Below, in pieces: positions 50,778 to 61,458 of a stretch of 64,000 nt of DNA; the first letter of the stretch is position 1; each line of letters opens with the position of its first letter. Below the pieces are notes generated by a model. It had not been told where the DNA came from and did no database searches. It worked only from the letters and a program-made list of their open reading frames with translations. Source of the DNA: Yersinia rohdei ATCC 43380 (GTDB lineage Bacteria; Pseudomonadota; Gammaproteobacteria; Enterobacterales; Enterobacteriaceae); contig NZ_ACCD01000004.1 of NCBI RefSeq assembly GCF_000173775.1, positions 62,001 through 126,000 of the forward strand, given 5' to 3'. The position numbers were made by a program, and so were the translations under genes.

Positions 50778-51878
50778 TCACAGACGCATTGGCATTACGA
50801 CGTAGGCCGCAGCCTGACTATTACCATCCTCAATCTGCACACTGGAAACTGAATCGGTCAGCAGCAAACTCACCTCTTCGCACTTGAGTGCATTAAGCAC
50901 ATCCAGTACATAGCTGACGTTAAAACCGATCTCCATTTCAGCCCCATCGTAGCTAACATCAAGAATCTCTTCCGCTTCTTCTTGTTCAGGGTTGTTCGCG
51001 GTGATCTTAAGCTGATTTTGACTCACATACAGCCGAACACCCCGAAACTTCTCATTGGACAAAATCGCGGCGCGAGCAAAAGCCTGTTTCAGCAAATCAC
51101 AACTTGCTTTCAGGGTTTTGTCCGGATTTTTTGGCAATACACGACGATAATCCGGGAAGCGGCCATCAACCAGCTTCGAGGTGAAAATAAAATCACCCAC
51201 ATGCGCGCGAATATTGTTACTGCCAATTTGCAGGCGCAGTGGCGTGTCACCACCATCCAGCAAACGCACCAGCTCCATCACCCCTTTACGCGGCACAATC
51301 ACCGAATGTGAAGGTAATGTTTGGCCAATTGGCATGGAACAAACCGCCAAACGGTGGCCATCTGTGGCGACAGTACGTAATTCTTCGCCTTCGGTCTCAA
51401 ACAGCATGCCGTTCAAGTAATAGCGCACATCTTGATGGGCCATCGAGAACTGAGTCGACTCAATCAGGCGCTTCAAAGTTGCTTGCGGTAAAGTGAACTC
51501 GACTTCACTTTGCCAGTCATCCAGATTTGGGAAATCTGCCGCAGGTAAAGTGGATAGCGAGAAACGACTGCGGCCAGAACGCACCAACAGGCGATCGCCA
51601 TCCAATGCGACGGTAATTTCTGCACCTTCCGGTAAACCACGCCAGATATCAAAAAACTTCCGGGCGGGTACCGTGGTTGCGCCTTGCTCATGTGGCTGAG
51701 ATAGCGCCACGCGCGCAACCATCTCCATTTCCAGATCAGTACCGGTCAGCAGCAAAGAACCTTCCGTGACTTGCAGCAACAAGTTACCCAAAATGGGCAA
51801 CGTAGGGCGTCCACCCAGCGGGCTACTGACCTGTTGCAGCGGTTTTAGCAGATGCTCACGTTCAATGATAAATTTCAT
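50778..51878 (-). CDS. dnaN: DNA polymerase III beta sliding clamp
   Basis: Ring-shaped dimeric processivity clamp. The three repeated clamp domains span 366 residues; MKFIIEREHLLKPLQQVSSP, the middle GKMxL-type KGVMELVRLLDGG and the C-terminal AAYVVMPMRL (the hydrophobic partner-binding pocket) are all present. Length equals E. coli. Starts 4 bp after dnaA, with an AGGAGG-like site overlapping the dnaA end. Confidence 0.98.
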   Translation of the reverse strand: MKFIIEREHLLKPLQQVSSPLGGRPTLPILGNLLLQVTEGSLLLTGTDLEMEMVARVALSQPHEQGATTVPARKFFDIWRGLPEGAEITVALDGDRLLVRSGRSRFSLSTLPAADFPNLDDWQSEVEFTLPQATLKRLIESTQFSMAHQDVRYYLNGMLFETEGEELRTVATDGHRLAVCSMPIGQTLPSHSVIVPRKGVMELVRLLDGGDTPLRLQIGSNNIRAHVGDFIFTSKLVDGRFPDYRRVLPKNPDKTLKASCDLLKQAFARAAILSNEKFRGVRLYVSQNQLKITANNPEQEEAEEILDVSYDGAEMEIGFNVSYVLDVLNALKCEEVSLLLTDSVSSVQIEDGNSQAAAYVVMPMRL

Positions 51879-51882
51879 AGCG

Positions 51883-53271
51883 CTAGGAGGATAATGTTCT
51901 GATTAAGTTAGAGAAATCTTCTTTGATGTCGTGACTTTCTTCACGCAATTGCTCAATCTTGCGGCAAGCATGCAACACCGTGGTATGGTCGCGGCCACCA
52001 AACGCATCGCCGATTTCAGGCAGGCTGTGGTTGGTTAACTCTTTTGCCAATGCCATCGCCATTTGGCGCGGACGGGCTACCGAACGGGAACGCCGTTTGG
52101 AGAGTAGGTCAGCGATCTTAATTTTATAATATTCAGCAACCGTCTTTTGAATATTATCGATAGTAACCAGCTTTTCCTGCAATGCCAGCAAGTCACGCAG
52201 AGCTTCACGCACAAAATCAATGGTGATTGCCCGGCCCGTAAAATTGGCATTGGCGATCACGCGATTCAATGCCCCTTCCAGCTCACGAACATTAGAGCGC
52301 AGACGCTTGGCAATAAAGAACGCAACCTCACCCGGTAAGCGAATATTATTTTCATCCGCTTTTTTCATCAGTATCGCGACACGGGTTTCCAGTTCTGGCG
52401 GCTCAATCGCCACCGTCAGGCCCCAGCCAAACCGCGATTTCAAACGATCCTCAACCCCATTGATCTCTTTTGGATAGCGATCTGAGGTCAGAATGATTTG
52501 CTGATTGCCTTCTAGTAAGGCATTAAAGGTGTGGAAAAACTCTTCCTGAGAACGCTCTTTATTGGCAAAGAACTGAATATCATCGATTAATAATGCATCA
52601 ACCGAACGATAATAGCGCTTAAATTCTTCTATCGCGTTGTTCTGCAAGGCTTTAACCATGTCTTGCACAAAACGCTCCGAATGCATGTAAACCACTTTGG
52701 CATTGGCTTTACGGGCCATAATGCCATTCCCTACCGCGTGTAACAGGTGAGTTTTACCCAAACCTGTGCCGCCATAAAGGAATAAGGGGTTATACGCACC
52801 ACCCGGATTATCAGCAACCTGACGTGCAGCAGCACGAGCCAGTTGGTTAGATTTACCTTCAACAAAGTTATCAAATGTGTGCTTAGGGTTCACATTCGAA
52901 CGATAAGAAAGTTCAGGTTGAGCGGGCGAACTATCCCAACTCGGACGCACAGGTGCGCTACGGATAACCGGAGCAACAGGCGCGCTAACGCTGGCTGTAA
53001 CTGGATGATTATGTGCTCTTACCGCCGGTTTACTCCCTACTTCAAAACGCAGTAAAGGAACCTCGGAACCACAAAAATCATTAAGCAAGCCATTGATATT
53101 GTTTAAGTACTTATCACGGACCCAGTCCAGTACAAAACGATTAGGTGCGTAAAGCGCCAGAGTATTGTCACTCAGTTCCGCCTGTAGGGGGCGTATCCAC
53201 ATACTAAATTCTGTGGCAGGTAACTCATCCTGCAATCGGGCAAGACACTGCTGCCAAAGCGAAAGTGACAC
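51883..53271 (-). CDS. dnaA: DnaA chromosomal replication initiator
   Basis: AAA+ ATPase that binds DnaA boxes and opens oriC; it also represses its own gene. Domain I starts [18 protein letters not shown], domain II is a variable Pro/Ala linker (about 85-130), domain III has Walker [16 protein letters not shown] and Walker [10 protein letters not shown], and domain IV has the DnaA signature [15 protein letters not shown]. The start is taken as GTG 53271, 7 nt after GGAG, giving 462 residues as in other Yersinia; a GTG four codons upstream is the alternative. Confidence 0.97.
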   Translation of the reverse strand: MSLSLWQQCLARLQDELPATEFSMWIRPLQAELSDNTLALYAPNRFVLDWVRDKYLNNINGLLNDFCGSEVPLLRFEVGSKPAVRAHNHPVTASVSAPVAPVIRSAPVRPSWDSSPAQPELSYRSNVNPKHTFDNFVEGKSNQLARAAARQVADNPGGAYNPLFLYGGTGLGKTHLLHAVGNGIMARKANAKVVYMHSERFVQDMVKALQNNAIEEFKRYYRSVDALLIDDIQFFANKERSQEEFFHTFNALLEGNQQIILTSDRYPKEINGVEDRLKSRFGWGLTVAIEPPELETRVAILMKKADENNIRLPGEVAFFIAKRLRSNVRELEGALNRVIANANFTGRAITIDFVREALRDLLALQEKLVTIDNIQKTVAEYYKIKIADLLSKRRSRSVARPRQMAMALAKELTNHSLPEIGDAFGGRDHTTVLHACRKIEQLREESHDIKEDFSNLIRTLSS

Positions 53272-53523
53272 GGCGGACTCCACTCGAACAAGATCAATAA
53301 AAGAAAGAAATCAGGATTTTTTGTAACTCATCGTTTTTGACACACGCCAATGTGGCCTGTAGCAAGCCAAAGTGACATGCGAACCGTTTTTCGGTTGTTT
53401 TACGACTCACATCCCCCTGCTATCTCGGAGTAGTGATCCCAGAGTTCTGGATGTGATCGGAATGGCGGATCATAGCGCAAAAGGAGCAATAGATCCTCCC
53501 CTTCCTCACAGATTAGATCCTTT

Positions 53524-53532
53524 TTATCCACA
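53524..53532 (+). promoter_or_regulatory. DnaA box in the dnaA promoter region
   Basis: TTATCCACA, the exact consensus 9-mer, about 250 bp upstream of the dnaA start. Site for DnaA autoregulation as in E. coli. Confidence 0.85.
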
Positions 53533-53683
53533 GGGCATAACTTCTGTTAGGAGTGTAACCTAGCGCACAGCTTTTCGTGGCCCTCATCGTCAGTTTTCAC
53601 CACACATTTCAGATTATACTGGTATGGCACCCCGCCGCTGGCAATTGATCCTCATTAATCTATCAAGGATCACACGGCGATCC

Positions 53684-53711
53684 TTGCGATTTATTCGGGA
53701 GTCCGTATAAT
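53684..53711 (+). promoter_or_regulatory. Upstream rpmH promoter
   Basis: TTGCGA, 16 bp, TATAAT. Its -35 overlaps the right arm of the CAAGGATC/GATCCTTG repeat. Transcript leader about 255 nt. Confidence 0.6.
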
Positions 53712-53840
53712 CTTCAGCCCTACGTGTGATGCCTGTTCTCTTGATGGCTTTTGGCCAAAAAGAAAGCAGCGGTGAACACGGACAGGCTCTTGGTAAACTC
53801 CCGGTACAGAAAACTTCTGTGCGGGCGGACGCAATGTCAA

Positions 53841-53869
53841 TTGACTCAGGACTGTACAATTATTACAAT
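53841..53869 (+). promoter_or_regulatory. Downstream rpmH promoter
   Basis: TTGACT, exactly 17 bp, TACAAT: a strong sigma-70 promoter about 100 bp upstream of rpmH. Confidence 0.8.
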
Positions 53870-53961
53870 CCCGCTTCTTTATATGTTGCGATTGAGGCGT
53901 CGGTGTCTTCACTCCGAGCAGCCAAACGCGTTTACTGAATCAGTAATTATTTTAAGTTTAG

Positions 53962-54114
<153 letters not shown>

Positions 54115-54132
54115 TAAAAGCTAACCATCTAA

Positions 54133-54492
54133 GTGGTTAAGCTAGCATTTCCTAGGGAGTTACGTTTGTTAACTCCCAGTCATTTCACTTTCGTCTTCCA
54201 GCAGCCACAACGGGCTGGCACGCCGCAAATCACCATCCTCGGCCGCCTGAACGAGCTGGGGCATCCCCGCATCGGTCTTACCATCGCCAAAAAACATGTC
54301 AAACGTGCTCATGAACGTAATCGGATAAAGCGCCTAACACGCGAAAGTTTCCGTTTACATCAGCATACTTTGCCATCAATGGATTTTGTCGTTTTGGTGA
54401 AAAAGGGTGTGGCTGACCTCGACAACCGTGCGTTGACGGAAGCTTTGGAAAAATTATGGCGTCGCCACTGTCGCCAGGCTCCCGCATCCTGA
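54133..54492 (+). CDS. rnpA: Ribonuclease P protein component
   Basis: Protein cofactor of RNase P, which matures tRNA 5' ends. The RNA-binding signature [18 protein letters not shown] and the N-terminal [20 protein letters not shown] are clear. 119 residues, equal to E. coli. The start is GTG at 54133 (MVKLAFPRE), matching the E. coli protein. It overlaps yidD by 37 bp in another frame. Confidence 0.97.
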   Translation: MVKLAFPRELRLLTPSHFTFVFQQPQRAGTPQITILGRLNELGHPRIGLTIAKKHVKRAHERNRIKRLTRESFRLHQHTLPSMDFVVLVKKGVADLDNRALTEALEKLWRRHCRQAPAS

Positions 54493-54713
54493 TCGGGCTA
54501 ATCAGGGGCTATCAGCTCGTGATAAGTCCGCTGCTGGGGCCGCGTTGTCGTTTCCATCCGACATGCTCTCATTACGGAATTGAGGCATTAAGACGGTTTG
54601 GCATGATAAAAGGCAGTTGGTTAACACTGAAACGCGTATTAAAATGCCACCCTTTGAACCCAGGTGGCGATGATCCCGTGCCGCCGAAACCCGACGATAA
54701 CAGAGAACACTAA
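54456..54713 (+). CDS. yidD: YidD membrane protein insertion efficiency factor
   Basis: 85-residue inner-membrane-associated protein that helps YidC- and Sec-dependent insertion. [33 protein letters not shown] and [19 protein letters not shown], with three conserved Cys, define the family. It starts inside the rnpA end and stops 2 bp before yidC, the conserved order. Confidence 0.95.
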   Translation: MASPLSPGSRILIGLIRGYQLVISPLLGPRCRFHPTCSHYGIEALRRFGMIKGSWLTLKRVLKCHPLNPGGDDPVPPKPDDNREH

Positions 54714-54715
54714 CG

Positions 54716-56362
54716 ATGGATTCGCAACGCAATCTTCTACTCATCGCTCTGCTGTTCGTGTCTTTCATGATCTGGCAAGCCTGGCAAGTGGATAACAATC
54801 CACAACCAGCCGCTCAGACCACGCAACAGACTGCGAATACTGCTACCGGTGATAAAGCAAGCCAGGCTGTGCCAGGCAGTGGTCAGGGTCAACTGATTAC
54901 TGTAAAAACCGATGTGCTGTCTCTGACCATTAATACCCGTGGCGGTGACATTGACCAGGCTAATCTGCTGGCTTACCCGGATGCTCTGGGTTCAGATAAA
55001 ACTTTCGAATTACTGGAAACCACACCTGGGTTTATTTATCAGGCGCAAAGTGGTTTGACAGGAAAGAACGGCCCGGACAACCCAGCTAATGGGGAGCGTC
55101 CGCTGTTCGAGGTGCCTCAAACCAGCTTTGTATTAGCTGATGGTCAGGATGAACTACGTATTCCAATGACTTTCACTGGCAAAGACGGCTCCGTTTTCAT
55201 CAAGACTTTTGTACTGAAACGTAATGATTACGCCATTGGCGTCGATTATCACGTTAAAAATGCTTCAGAAGCCCCACTGGAACTGACGCTGTTTGGCCAA
55301 TTAAAACAAAGCATTAACTTGCCTAAACACCGCGATACAGGCAGCAATAATTTTGCGCTGCATACATACCGGGGTGCGGCTTTCTCTTCTGATGAAACTA
55401 AATATAAAAAATATAGCTTTAGTGATATCGAAGACAAAAATCTGGACATCACCACCAAAGGTGGCTGGGTAGCCATGTTGCAGCAATATTTTGCAACCGC
55501 ATGGATCCCAACTGCTAACGAAACCAACACCTTCTACTCTGCTGACTTGGGTAATGGTCTGGCTGCCATCGGCTTTAAAGGTGCGCCAGTTGTTATTCAG
55601 CCCGGTGAGCAGAAACAACTTAGTGCAACCTTATGGGTTGGCCCAGAAATTCAGGACAAAATGGCGGCCATTGCGCCACACCTTGACCTGACTGTGGACT
55701 ATGGTTGGTTATGGTTTATTTCTCAGCCACTGTTCAAACTGTTGAAATTCATTCACAGCTTTGTCGGTAACTGGGGCTTCTCCATCATTGTAATCACCTT
55801 TATCGTGCGCGGTATCATGTACCCGCTGACTAAGGCGCAATACACCTCGATGGCGAAAATGCGTTTGCTGCAGCCTAAACTGGCCGCCATGCGTGAGCGT
55901 ATCGGTGACGATAAGCAACGTATGAGTCAGGAAATGATGGCGCTGTACAAAGCTGAGAAGGTTAACCCACTGGGTGGCTGCTTACCGCTGGTCATTCAGA
56001 TGCCTATCTTCCTGGCGTTGTACTACATGTTGATGAGTTCCGTTGAATTGCGCCATGCGCCATTCATCTGGTGGATTCATGACCTGTCAGCACAAGACCC
56101 GTACTACATTCTGCCGATTCTGATGGGTATCACCATGTACTTCATCCAGAAGATGTCACCGACGACCGTGACTGACCCAATGCAGCAGAAGATAATGACC
56201 TTTATGCCAGTTATTTTCACAGTATTCTTCCTGTGGTTCCCGGCGGGTCTGGTTCTGTACTATATCGTCAGTAACCTGGTGACCATCCTGCAACAGCAGT
56301 TGATTTATCGTGGGCTGGAAAAACGTGGCTTACACAGCCGCGATAAGAAAAAACAGTCTTAA
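54716..56362 (+). CDS. yidC: YidC membrane protein insertase
   Basis: Oxa1-family insertase, alone or with SecYEG. 548 residues: TM1 ([17 protein letters not shown]) at the N-terminus, a large periplasmic beta domain to about residue 340, then the conserved five-helix core with the hydrophilic groove Arg in [20 protein letters not shown], and [20 protein letters not shown]. The C-terminus [17 protein letters not shown] is basic. It is fourth in the rpmH operon. Confidence 0.98.
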   Translation: MDSQRNLLLIALLFVSFMIWQAWQVDNNPQPAAQTTQQTANTATGDKASQAVPGSGQGQLITVKTDVLSLTINTRGGDIDQANLLAYPDALGSDKTFELLETTPGFIYQAQSGLTGKNGPDNPANGERPLFEVPQTSFVLADGQDELRIPMTFTGKDGSVFIKTFVLKRNDYAIGVDYHVKNASEAPLELTLFGQLKQSINLPKHRDTGSNNFALHTYRGAAFSSDETKYKKYSFSDIEDKNLDITTKGGWVAMLQQYFATAWIPTANETNTFYSADLGNGLAAIGFKGAPVVIQPGEQKQLSATLWVGPEIQDKMAAIAPHLDLTVDYGWLWFISQPLFKLLKFIHSFVGNWGFSIIVITFIVRGIMYPLTKAQYTSMAKMRLLQPKLAAMRERIGDDKQRMSQEMMALYKAEKVNPLGGCLPLVIQMPIFLALYYMLMSSVELRHAPFIWWIHDLSAQDPYYILPILMGITMYFIQKMSPTTVTDPMQQKIMTFMPVIFTVFFLWFPAGLVLYYIVSNLVTILQQQLIYRGLEKRGLHSRDKKKQS

Positions 56363-56370
56363 CAGATAGA

Positions 56371-56475
56371 TACCCAAGTAGTTGGCGTAGCAGGTAGGCG
56401 GCAAGTAAAAACGAGGCCCTGAAATGGGCTGAGTAATAAGTAGCTAACACCCTGCGGCTTCAAATACGATGGGGG
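56371..56475 (+). repeat. ERIC-like repeat with altered core, yidC-mnmE gap
   Basis: About 105 bp with ERIC-like ends (TACCCAAGTAGTTGGCGTAG, CAGGTAGGCGGCAAG at one side, and TAGCTAACACCCTGCGGCTTC, AAATACGATGGGGG at the other) but the central CCCGATGAGCTTAC/GTAAGTGATTCGGG hairpin is replaced by AAAACGAGGCCCTGAAATGG. It sits inside the rpmH-mnmE operon. Confidence 0.6.
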
Positions 56476-56597
56476 ATAAGGCGGTCAATATGACCGCCTT
56501 ATTACTTTTACAGAAGCCTGAATTTTGTACTTTTCTGTTGGTAAAAAGAGTAAGTTCAGGCTTGTGCAAAAATAATAGGTTGAAGAGAGAAATAACC

Positions 56598-57962
56598 ATG
56601 AGCACCACTGATACTATCGTGGCACAAGCAACGCCCCCAGGCCGTGGTGGCGTAGGCATTTTACGTGTTTCAGGTCGTGCTGCCGCTAGCGTCGCGCAAG
56701 CAGTCTTGGGGAAATTACCCAAGCCGCGCTATGCCGACTATCTGCCATTTAAGGATATTGACGGCAGTACATTAGACCAGGGTATTGCTCTCTACTTTCC
56801 AGGCCCCAACTCCTTTACTGGCGAAGACGTGCTGGAACTGCAAGGTCATGGCGGCCCGGTCATACTGGATTTGCTTTTAAAACGCATTCTGGCCCTACCA
56901 GGGCTGCGGATTGCTCGCCCCGGTGAGTTCTCCGAGCGCGCATTTCTCAATGACAAACTGGATTTAGCGCAAGCCGAGGCCATTGCTGACCTGATTGATG
57001 CCAGCTCAGAGCAAGCAGCTCGTTCGGCTGTAAACTCATTGCAAGGTGCATTTTCTGTCCGCATCCATCAATTGGTGGAAGCACTCACTCACCTGCGAAT
57101 CTACGTCGAAGCTGCGATTGACTTCCCCGATGAGGAAATTGATTTCCTTTCTGATGGAAAAATCGAAGGCCAATTAAACGGCGTGATGGCTGATTTAGAG
57201 CAAGTCCGCACCGAAGCCCGGCAAGGCAGCCTACTACGTGAAGGCATGAAAGTGGTTATTGCTGGCCGCCCTAACGCCGGTAAATCCAGTTTACTCAATG
57301 CCTTAGCAGGTCGTGAAGCGGCTATTGTCACCGACATCGCAGGGACAACCCGTGATGTATTGCGAGAACATATTCATATTGATGGGATGCCACTGCATAT
57401 CATTGATACCGCAGGTTTACGTGAGGCCAATGACGAAGTTGAGCGCATTGGTATCGAACGGGCCTGGCATGAGATTGAACAAGCGGACCGGGTGCTATTT
57501 ATGGTTGATGGCACCACTACCGATGCCACAGAACCGGCGGCTATCTGGCCAGAATTTATGGCGCGCTTACCCGCGACATTGCCGATTACAGTGGTACGAA
57601 ACAAAGCTGACGTTACAGGTGAAACCTTGGGTCTGACCGAAGTGAATGGTCACTCACTGATTCGCTTGTCCGCGCGAACCGGCGAAGGTATTGACCTGCT
57701 GCGTAACCACCTAAAGCAGTGCATGGGCTTTACCAGTAATACCGAAGGGGGCTTCCTGGCTCGTCGACGCCACTTGCAAGCGCTGGAAACCGCCGCGCAG
57801 CATCTGGTGCAAGGTCACGAACAGTTAGTAAGTGCTCGCGCTGGTGAACTATTGGCAGAAGAATTACGTTTGGCACAACAGTCATTGAGTGAAATTACGG
57901 GTGAATTCAGCTCAGATGACTTACTGGGGCGGATTTTCTCCAGTTTTTGTATCGGAAAATGA
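56598..57962 (+). CDS. mnmE: MnmE tRNA-modification GTPase
   Basis: GTPase that, with MnmG, makes 5-carboxymethylaminomethyl-uridine at the tRNA wobble position using methylene-tetrahydrofolate. The folate-binding N-terminal domain ([20 protein letters not shown]), helical domain, G domain with [33 protein letters not shown] and NKAD, and the C-terminal CIGK motif are present. The ATG at 56598 gives 454 residues, equal to E. coli; the open frame extends upstream into the ERIC-like repeat but without a ribosome site. It lies 235 bp after yidC. Confidence 0.97.
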   Translation: MSTTDTIVAQATPPGRGGVGILRVSGRAAASVAQAVLGKLPKPRYADYLPFKDIDGSTLDQGIALYFPGPNSFTGEDVLELQGHGGPVILDLLLKRILALPGLRIARPGEFSERAFLNDKLDLAQAEAIADLIDASSEQAARSAVNSLQGAFSVRIHQLVEALTHLRIYVEAAIDFPDEEIDFLSDGKIEGQLNGVMADLEQVRTEARQGSLLREGMKVVIAGRPNAGKSSLLNALAGREAAIVTDIAGTTRDVLREHIHIDGMPLHIIDTAGLREANDEVERIGIERAWHEIEQADRVLFMVDGTTTDATEPAAIWPEFMARLPATLPITVVRNKADVTGETLGLTEVNGHSLIRLSARTGEGIDLLRNHLKQCMGFTSNTEGGFLARRRHLQALETAAQHLVQGHEQLVSARAGELLAEELRLAQQSLSEITGEFSSDDLLGRIFSSFCIGK

Positions 57963-57970
57963 GTGTGATG

Positions 57971-58020
57971 CCATAGAGCCAACACAGATTGTCGCTAATT
58001 TTGATAATCTTGCTCTATGG
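57971..58020. other. Long-loop inverted repeat after mnmE
   Basis: CCATAGAGC and GCTCTATGG are perfect 9-bp arms separated by 32 nt, 9 bp after the mnmE stop. A possible 3'-end hairpin of the mnmE transcript; no T run follows. Confidence 0.4.
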
Positions 58021-58144
58021 GTCTAAACAGTTATCCCCACAGCCGTTGGTATTGCACGATGAATTTACTTAAGATCTGCAATGTCGAGGATGAAGGTATA
58101 GCAGTGACTCAAACACTTAACTCTATTGATAAATTGAGGTATCC

Positions 58145-59344
58145 ATGATTATAAAACCACGTGTACGCGGCTTTATCTGTGTGACTGCTCATCCGGCGGG
58201 CTGCGAAGCCAATGTCAAAAAGCAAATCGACTACGTCACAGCAGAAGGCGCAATCGCTAATGGCCCAAAACGAGTATTAGTGATTGGTGCGTCAACTGGA
58301 TACGGGCTGGCAGCCCGCATTACAGCAGCATTTGGTTGTGGTGCCGATACACTGGGCGTGTTCTTTGAACGTCCTGGTGAAGAAGGCAAACCTGGTACCT
58401 CTGGTTGGTACAACAGTGCCGCATTCCATAAATTCGCAGAACAAAAAGGCCTGTATGCCAAAAGCATCAATGGCGACGCGTTCTCTGATGAGATTAAGCG
58501 CCAGACTATTGAGGCTATCAAGCAAGACTTAGGTCAGGTTGATCAGGTTATCTACAGCTTGGCCTCACCACGCCGTACCCATCCAAAAACTGGCGAAGTG
58601 TTTACCTCCACACTGAAACCTATTGGCCATGAAGTTAAATTCCGTGGCCTTGATACTGATAAAGAAGTTATCAAAGAAGCGGTGTTGCAACCCGCAACCC
58701 AAGCTGAGATTGATAACACTGTAGCGGTAATGGGTGGCGAAGACTGGCAGATGTGGATTGATGCACTGCTGGAAGCTGGCGTGTTGGCTGAAGGCGCACA
58801 AACCACAGCCTTCACCTACCTGGGCGAGAAAATCACCCATGACATCTATTGGAACGGCTCTATTGGCGCGGCCAAGAAAGATTTGGACCAAAAAGTTCTG
58901 GCGATCCGTGACAGCTTATCAGCCCACGGCGGCGGTGATGCACGGGTTTCTGTACTGAAAGCGGTGGTGACTCAAGCCAGTTCTGCTATCCCAATGATGC
59001 CATTGTATTTGTCACTGTTATTCAAAGTGATGAAAGAAAAAGGCACTCATGAAGGTTGTATCGAGCAGGTTTATTCGCTGTATAAAGACAGCCTGTGCGG
59101 CAACGCACCACAAATGGATGAAGAAGGCCGTCTGCGTGCTGATTACAAAGAACTTGATCCTGAAGTGCAAAACCAAGTTCAGCAGTTGTGGGACCAGGTC
59201 ACTAACGACAATATCTACCAGCTGACCGATTTCACCGGCTATAAAACCGAGTTTTTAAACCTGTTCGGTTTCGCCGTGGAAGGTGTCGACTATGAAGCCG
59301 ATGTTAATCCTGTGGTAAAAATCCCTAATCTGATCCAAGGCTAA
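58145..59344 (+). CDS. fabV: FabV enoyl-ACP reductase
   Basis: NADH-dependent trans-2-enoyl-ACP/CoA reductase, last step of fatty-acid elongation, resistant to triclosan in related species. An extended SDR-type protein of 399 residues: the nucleotide motif GASTGYGLA is at 48-56, the N-terminal [16 protein letters not shown] and [15 protein letters not shown] are FabV-specific, and the catalytic Tyr-x8-Lys is [10 protein letters not shown]. Yersinia species are well known for carrying FabV, which supports the genus call. It is a single-gene unit with its own 3' hairpin. Confidence 0.96.
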   Translation: MIIKPRVRGFICVTAHPAGCEANVKKQIDYVTAEGAIANGPKRVLVIGASTGYGLAARITAAFGCGADTLGVFFERPGEEGKPGTSGWYNSAAFHKFAEQKGLYAKSINGDAFSDEIKRQTIEAIKQDLGQVDQVIYSLASPRRTHPKTGEVFTSTLKPIGHEVKFRGLDTDKEVIKEAVLQPATQAEIDNTVAVMGGEDWQMWIDALLEAGVLAEGAQTTAFTYLGEKITHDIYWNGSIGAAKKDLDQKVLAIRDSLSAHGGGDARVSVLKAVVTQASSAIPMMPLYLSLLFKVMKEKGTHEGCIEQVYSLYKDSLCGNAPQMDEEGRLRADYKELDPEVQNQVQQLWDQVTNDNIYQLTDFTGYKTEFLNLFGFAVEGVDYEADVNPVVKIPNLIQG

Positions 59345-59363
59345 CCTCCGGTTTATCCTTAGA

Positions 59364-59392
59364 AAACCCACTGTATACAGTGCAGTGGGTTT
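59364..59392 (+). terminator. Hairpin after fabV
   Basis: AAACCCACTG-N9-CAGTGGGTTT, a perfect 10-bp stem 20 bp after the fabV stop; the 3' arm ends in TTTAT. Confidence 0.7.
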
Positions 59393-59447
59393 ATCATCTG
59401 CCCATCATATCCTTGCATTAATTCCTCAGATACACCGCCGTGAATCT

Positions 59448-59468
59448 CTTATCTCTATAGTAGATAAG
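59448..59468. promoter_or_regulatory. Inverted repeat upstream of the MetQNI-type operon
   Basis: CTTATCT-CTATAGT-AGATAAG, perfect 7-bp arms, about 145 bp upstream of the binding-protein gene. Possible operator. It does not resemble the AGACGTCT MetJ box. Confidence 0.45.
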
Positions 59469-59613
59469 CTAAGGTCATTTTCTTCGTTTACGGATCATCC
59501 CTGCAATGTTTGAATAATTTTATCCTTAGTTATTCGGTTTATCGCTAACAGAATAACTGGGCCTAAAAATAAAGTTTTATTAAGAAACTTAATTAATATT
59601 AACTTACAGGGCA

Positions 59614-60429
59614 ATGATGATGAAAGTACGCTCACTGGCAATACCTTTATTCAGTTTAATTATTTTTACCTCTATAACTGCCCACGGCGAAGAAAAGAAA
59701 ACCATTAAGTTAGGGTTTAATCCTGGCCCTTATAAAGAACAGTTCGAGCAAGGTGTGGCACCCTATCTAATAAAGAAAGGCTACAGCATTGAATACAAAG
59801 ATTTCAATGATGGGATTCAGGTAAACAATGCCGTCAGCACCGGCGAAATTGACGGCAATATCATGCAGCACCCCATTTATCTGCATGCCATAAATGACCG
59901 ATTACGTATTGATAATACAGGTATTGTGCAGGTTCCTACTCCACCAATGGGGCTATATTCAGATAAACACCAAAAGGACGACAAACCCAAAGAAGGTGCA
60001 TGGATTTCTGTCCCTAATCAGCCATCAAATGAATACCGCGCGGCACTCTTACTGCAATCTATTGGTTGGCTAAAATTAAAAGAAAAAATTGATCCCGCAA
60101 CCTTCTCACAAAAAGATATTGCAGAAAATCCGTATCATTTGGTAATCAAAGAAATGGATAATGCTCAGCAAGTCCGGGCGCTACCTGATGTCGATTTTGG
60201 TGCTATTCAGGGTAACTTTGCGGTATCTAATGGTATCAAACTCACTTCTGCTCTGGAACTTGAAAAACCCTCGGCTCAGTTTGTTAATGTGGTCACTGTT
60301 GCCGGTAAAAATAAAGATGCCGAGTTTGCTAAAGATATTATTGCCGGATATCACTCACCGGAGTTCAAAAAATACATTTTAGAAAATGAAAAATACACCG
60401 GTTATATGCTGCCTGCTTATCTAAATTAA
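59614..60429 (+). CDS. MetQ/NlpA-family substrate-binding protein, no lipobox
   Basis: Periplasmic substrate-binding component of 271 residues for the MetNI-type importer that follows. KTIKLGFNPGPYKEQFEQGV, LIKKGYSIEYKDFNDGIQVN, GEIDGNIMQHPIYL and YHSPEFKKYI match the NlpA/MetQ (PF03180) family. The signal region SLAIPLFSLIIFTSITAHGE has no Cys, so unlike MetQ it should be a soluble periplasmic protein rather than a lipoprotein. The start is the first or second of two or three successive Met codons. Substrate may be methionine or another amino acid; the family alone does not decide. 12 bp before the ATPase gene. Confidence 0.88.
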   Translation: MMMKVRSLAIPLFSLIIFTSITAHGEEKKTIKLGFNPGPYKEQFEQGVAPYLIKKGYSIEYKDFNDGIQVNNAVSTGEIDGNIMQHPIYLHAINDRLRIDNTGIVQVPTPPMGLYSDKHQKDDKPKEGAWISVPNQPSNEYRAALLLQSIGWLKLKEKIDPATFSQKDIAENPYHLVIKEMDNAQQVRALPDVDFGAIQGNFAVSNGIKLTSALELEKPSAQFVNVVTVAGKNKDAEFAKDIIAGYHSPEFKKYILENEKYTGYMLPAYLN

Positions 60430-60441
60430 TGGAATAACCAG

Positions 60442-61458
60442 ATGATTGAGCTTCAGCATATTTATAAAACATTCGAACGTAAAGGGACTAAATTACAGGC
60501 TCTCAATGATGTCAGTTTAACTGTCGAAGATGGTGATATATTTGGCATCATCGGTTATAGCGGCGCAGGCAAAAGTACCTTATTACGGATGGTAAACTCG
60601 CTGGAAAATCCGACGTCAGGAAGTGTGGTAATTGATGGTAAGGATTTACATAATTTCAGCCATGAGCAATTGCGACTGCTGAAAAAAAACATTGGCATGA
60701 TATTCCAAAACTTTAATTTGCTAGAATCAAAAACTGTTTTTAAAAATGTTGCTATGCCACTTATTTTATTGGGAAAAAACAAAAAATTCATTCAGGAGCG
60801 TGTAGCGGAACTGCTGGATTTTGTCGGCTTGGGCGATAAAAGTCATAGTTTTCCTAATGAGTTATCTGGTGGGCAGAAGCAAAGGGTCGGAATTGCCAGG
60901 GCACTGGCAACCAATCCCTCTATTCTGCTGTGTGACGAAGCCACTTCCTCACTTGATCCGCAAACCACGGCCCAAATTTTGTTATTACTGAAGAAAATTA
61001 ACCAGCAATACAATATTACGGTTTTGCTGATTACCCATGAAATGTCAGTCATCCAAAAAATATGTAATAAAGTGGCAGTAATGGAAAATGGCCAAATTAT
61101 TGAACAGGGTTCCGTACTCGCGGTTTTTGGTCATCCAACCCATCCCACAACCATTAACTTTGTGCGTACCGTAATAAAAGACAGTTTACCCGACAGTGTA
61201 AAAAAACTATTGGATAACAGCCATGCAGGTCGCCAATTCAAATTAGCCTTTATGGGAGCAATAGCGACCCAGCCAGTCATTAACCAGTTAATTAAGCAAT
61301 ATGCTATTGGCGTCAATATCCTGTTTGCCAACATGTCAGAGATACAAGACACCACACTGGGCCATATGGTGCTGTTGTTATCCGGCGAAAATAGCACTAT
61401 TGATCGCGCCGTCACTTATTTGACGCAGACCGGAATTGATATACAGGAAATAACTTGA
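60442..61458 (+). CDS. MetN-type ABC importer ATPase
   Basis: 338-residue ATPase of a methionine-type importer. Walker A is GYSGAGKST (38-46), the signature LSGGQKQRVGIARAL, and Walker B ILLCDEATSSLDP; the C-terminal part (about 260-338, FKLAFMGAIATQPVINQLIK...) is the NIL/ACT-like sensor domain that in MetN binds methionine for trans-inhibition. It lies between the binding protein and the permease and shares 1 bp with the permease start. A strong assignment as MetN family, but the metN symbol is left open because the partner lacks the lipobox and no MetJ box is seen. Confidence 0.9.
   Translation: MIELQHIYKTFERKGTKLQALNDVSLTVEDGDIFGIIGYSGAGKSTLLRMVNSLENPTSGSVVIDGKDLHNFSHEQLRLLKKNIGMIFQNFNLLESKTVFKNVAMPLILLGKNKKFIQERVAELLDFVGLGDKSHSFPNELSGGQKQRVGIARALATNPSILLCDEATSSLDPQTTAQILLLLKKINQQYNITVLLITHEMSVIQKICNKVAVMENGQIIEQGSVLAVFGHPTHPTTINFVRTVIKDSLPDSVKKLLDNSHAGRQFKLAFMGAIATQPVINQLIKQYAIGVNILFANMSEIQDTTLGHMVLLLSGENSTIDRAVTYLTQTGIDIQEIT

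Noticed and set aside
59345-59613. MetJ operator or SAM riboswitch upstream of the MetQNI-type operon
   Set aside because: No tandem AGACGTCT-like boxes and no riboswitch-like conserved core could be seen in the 270 bp.
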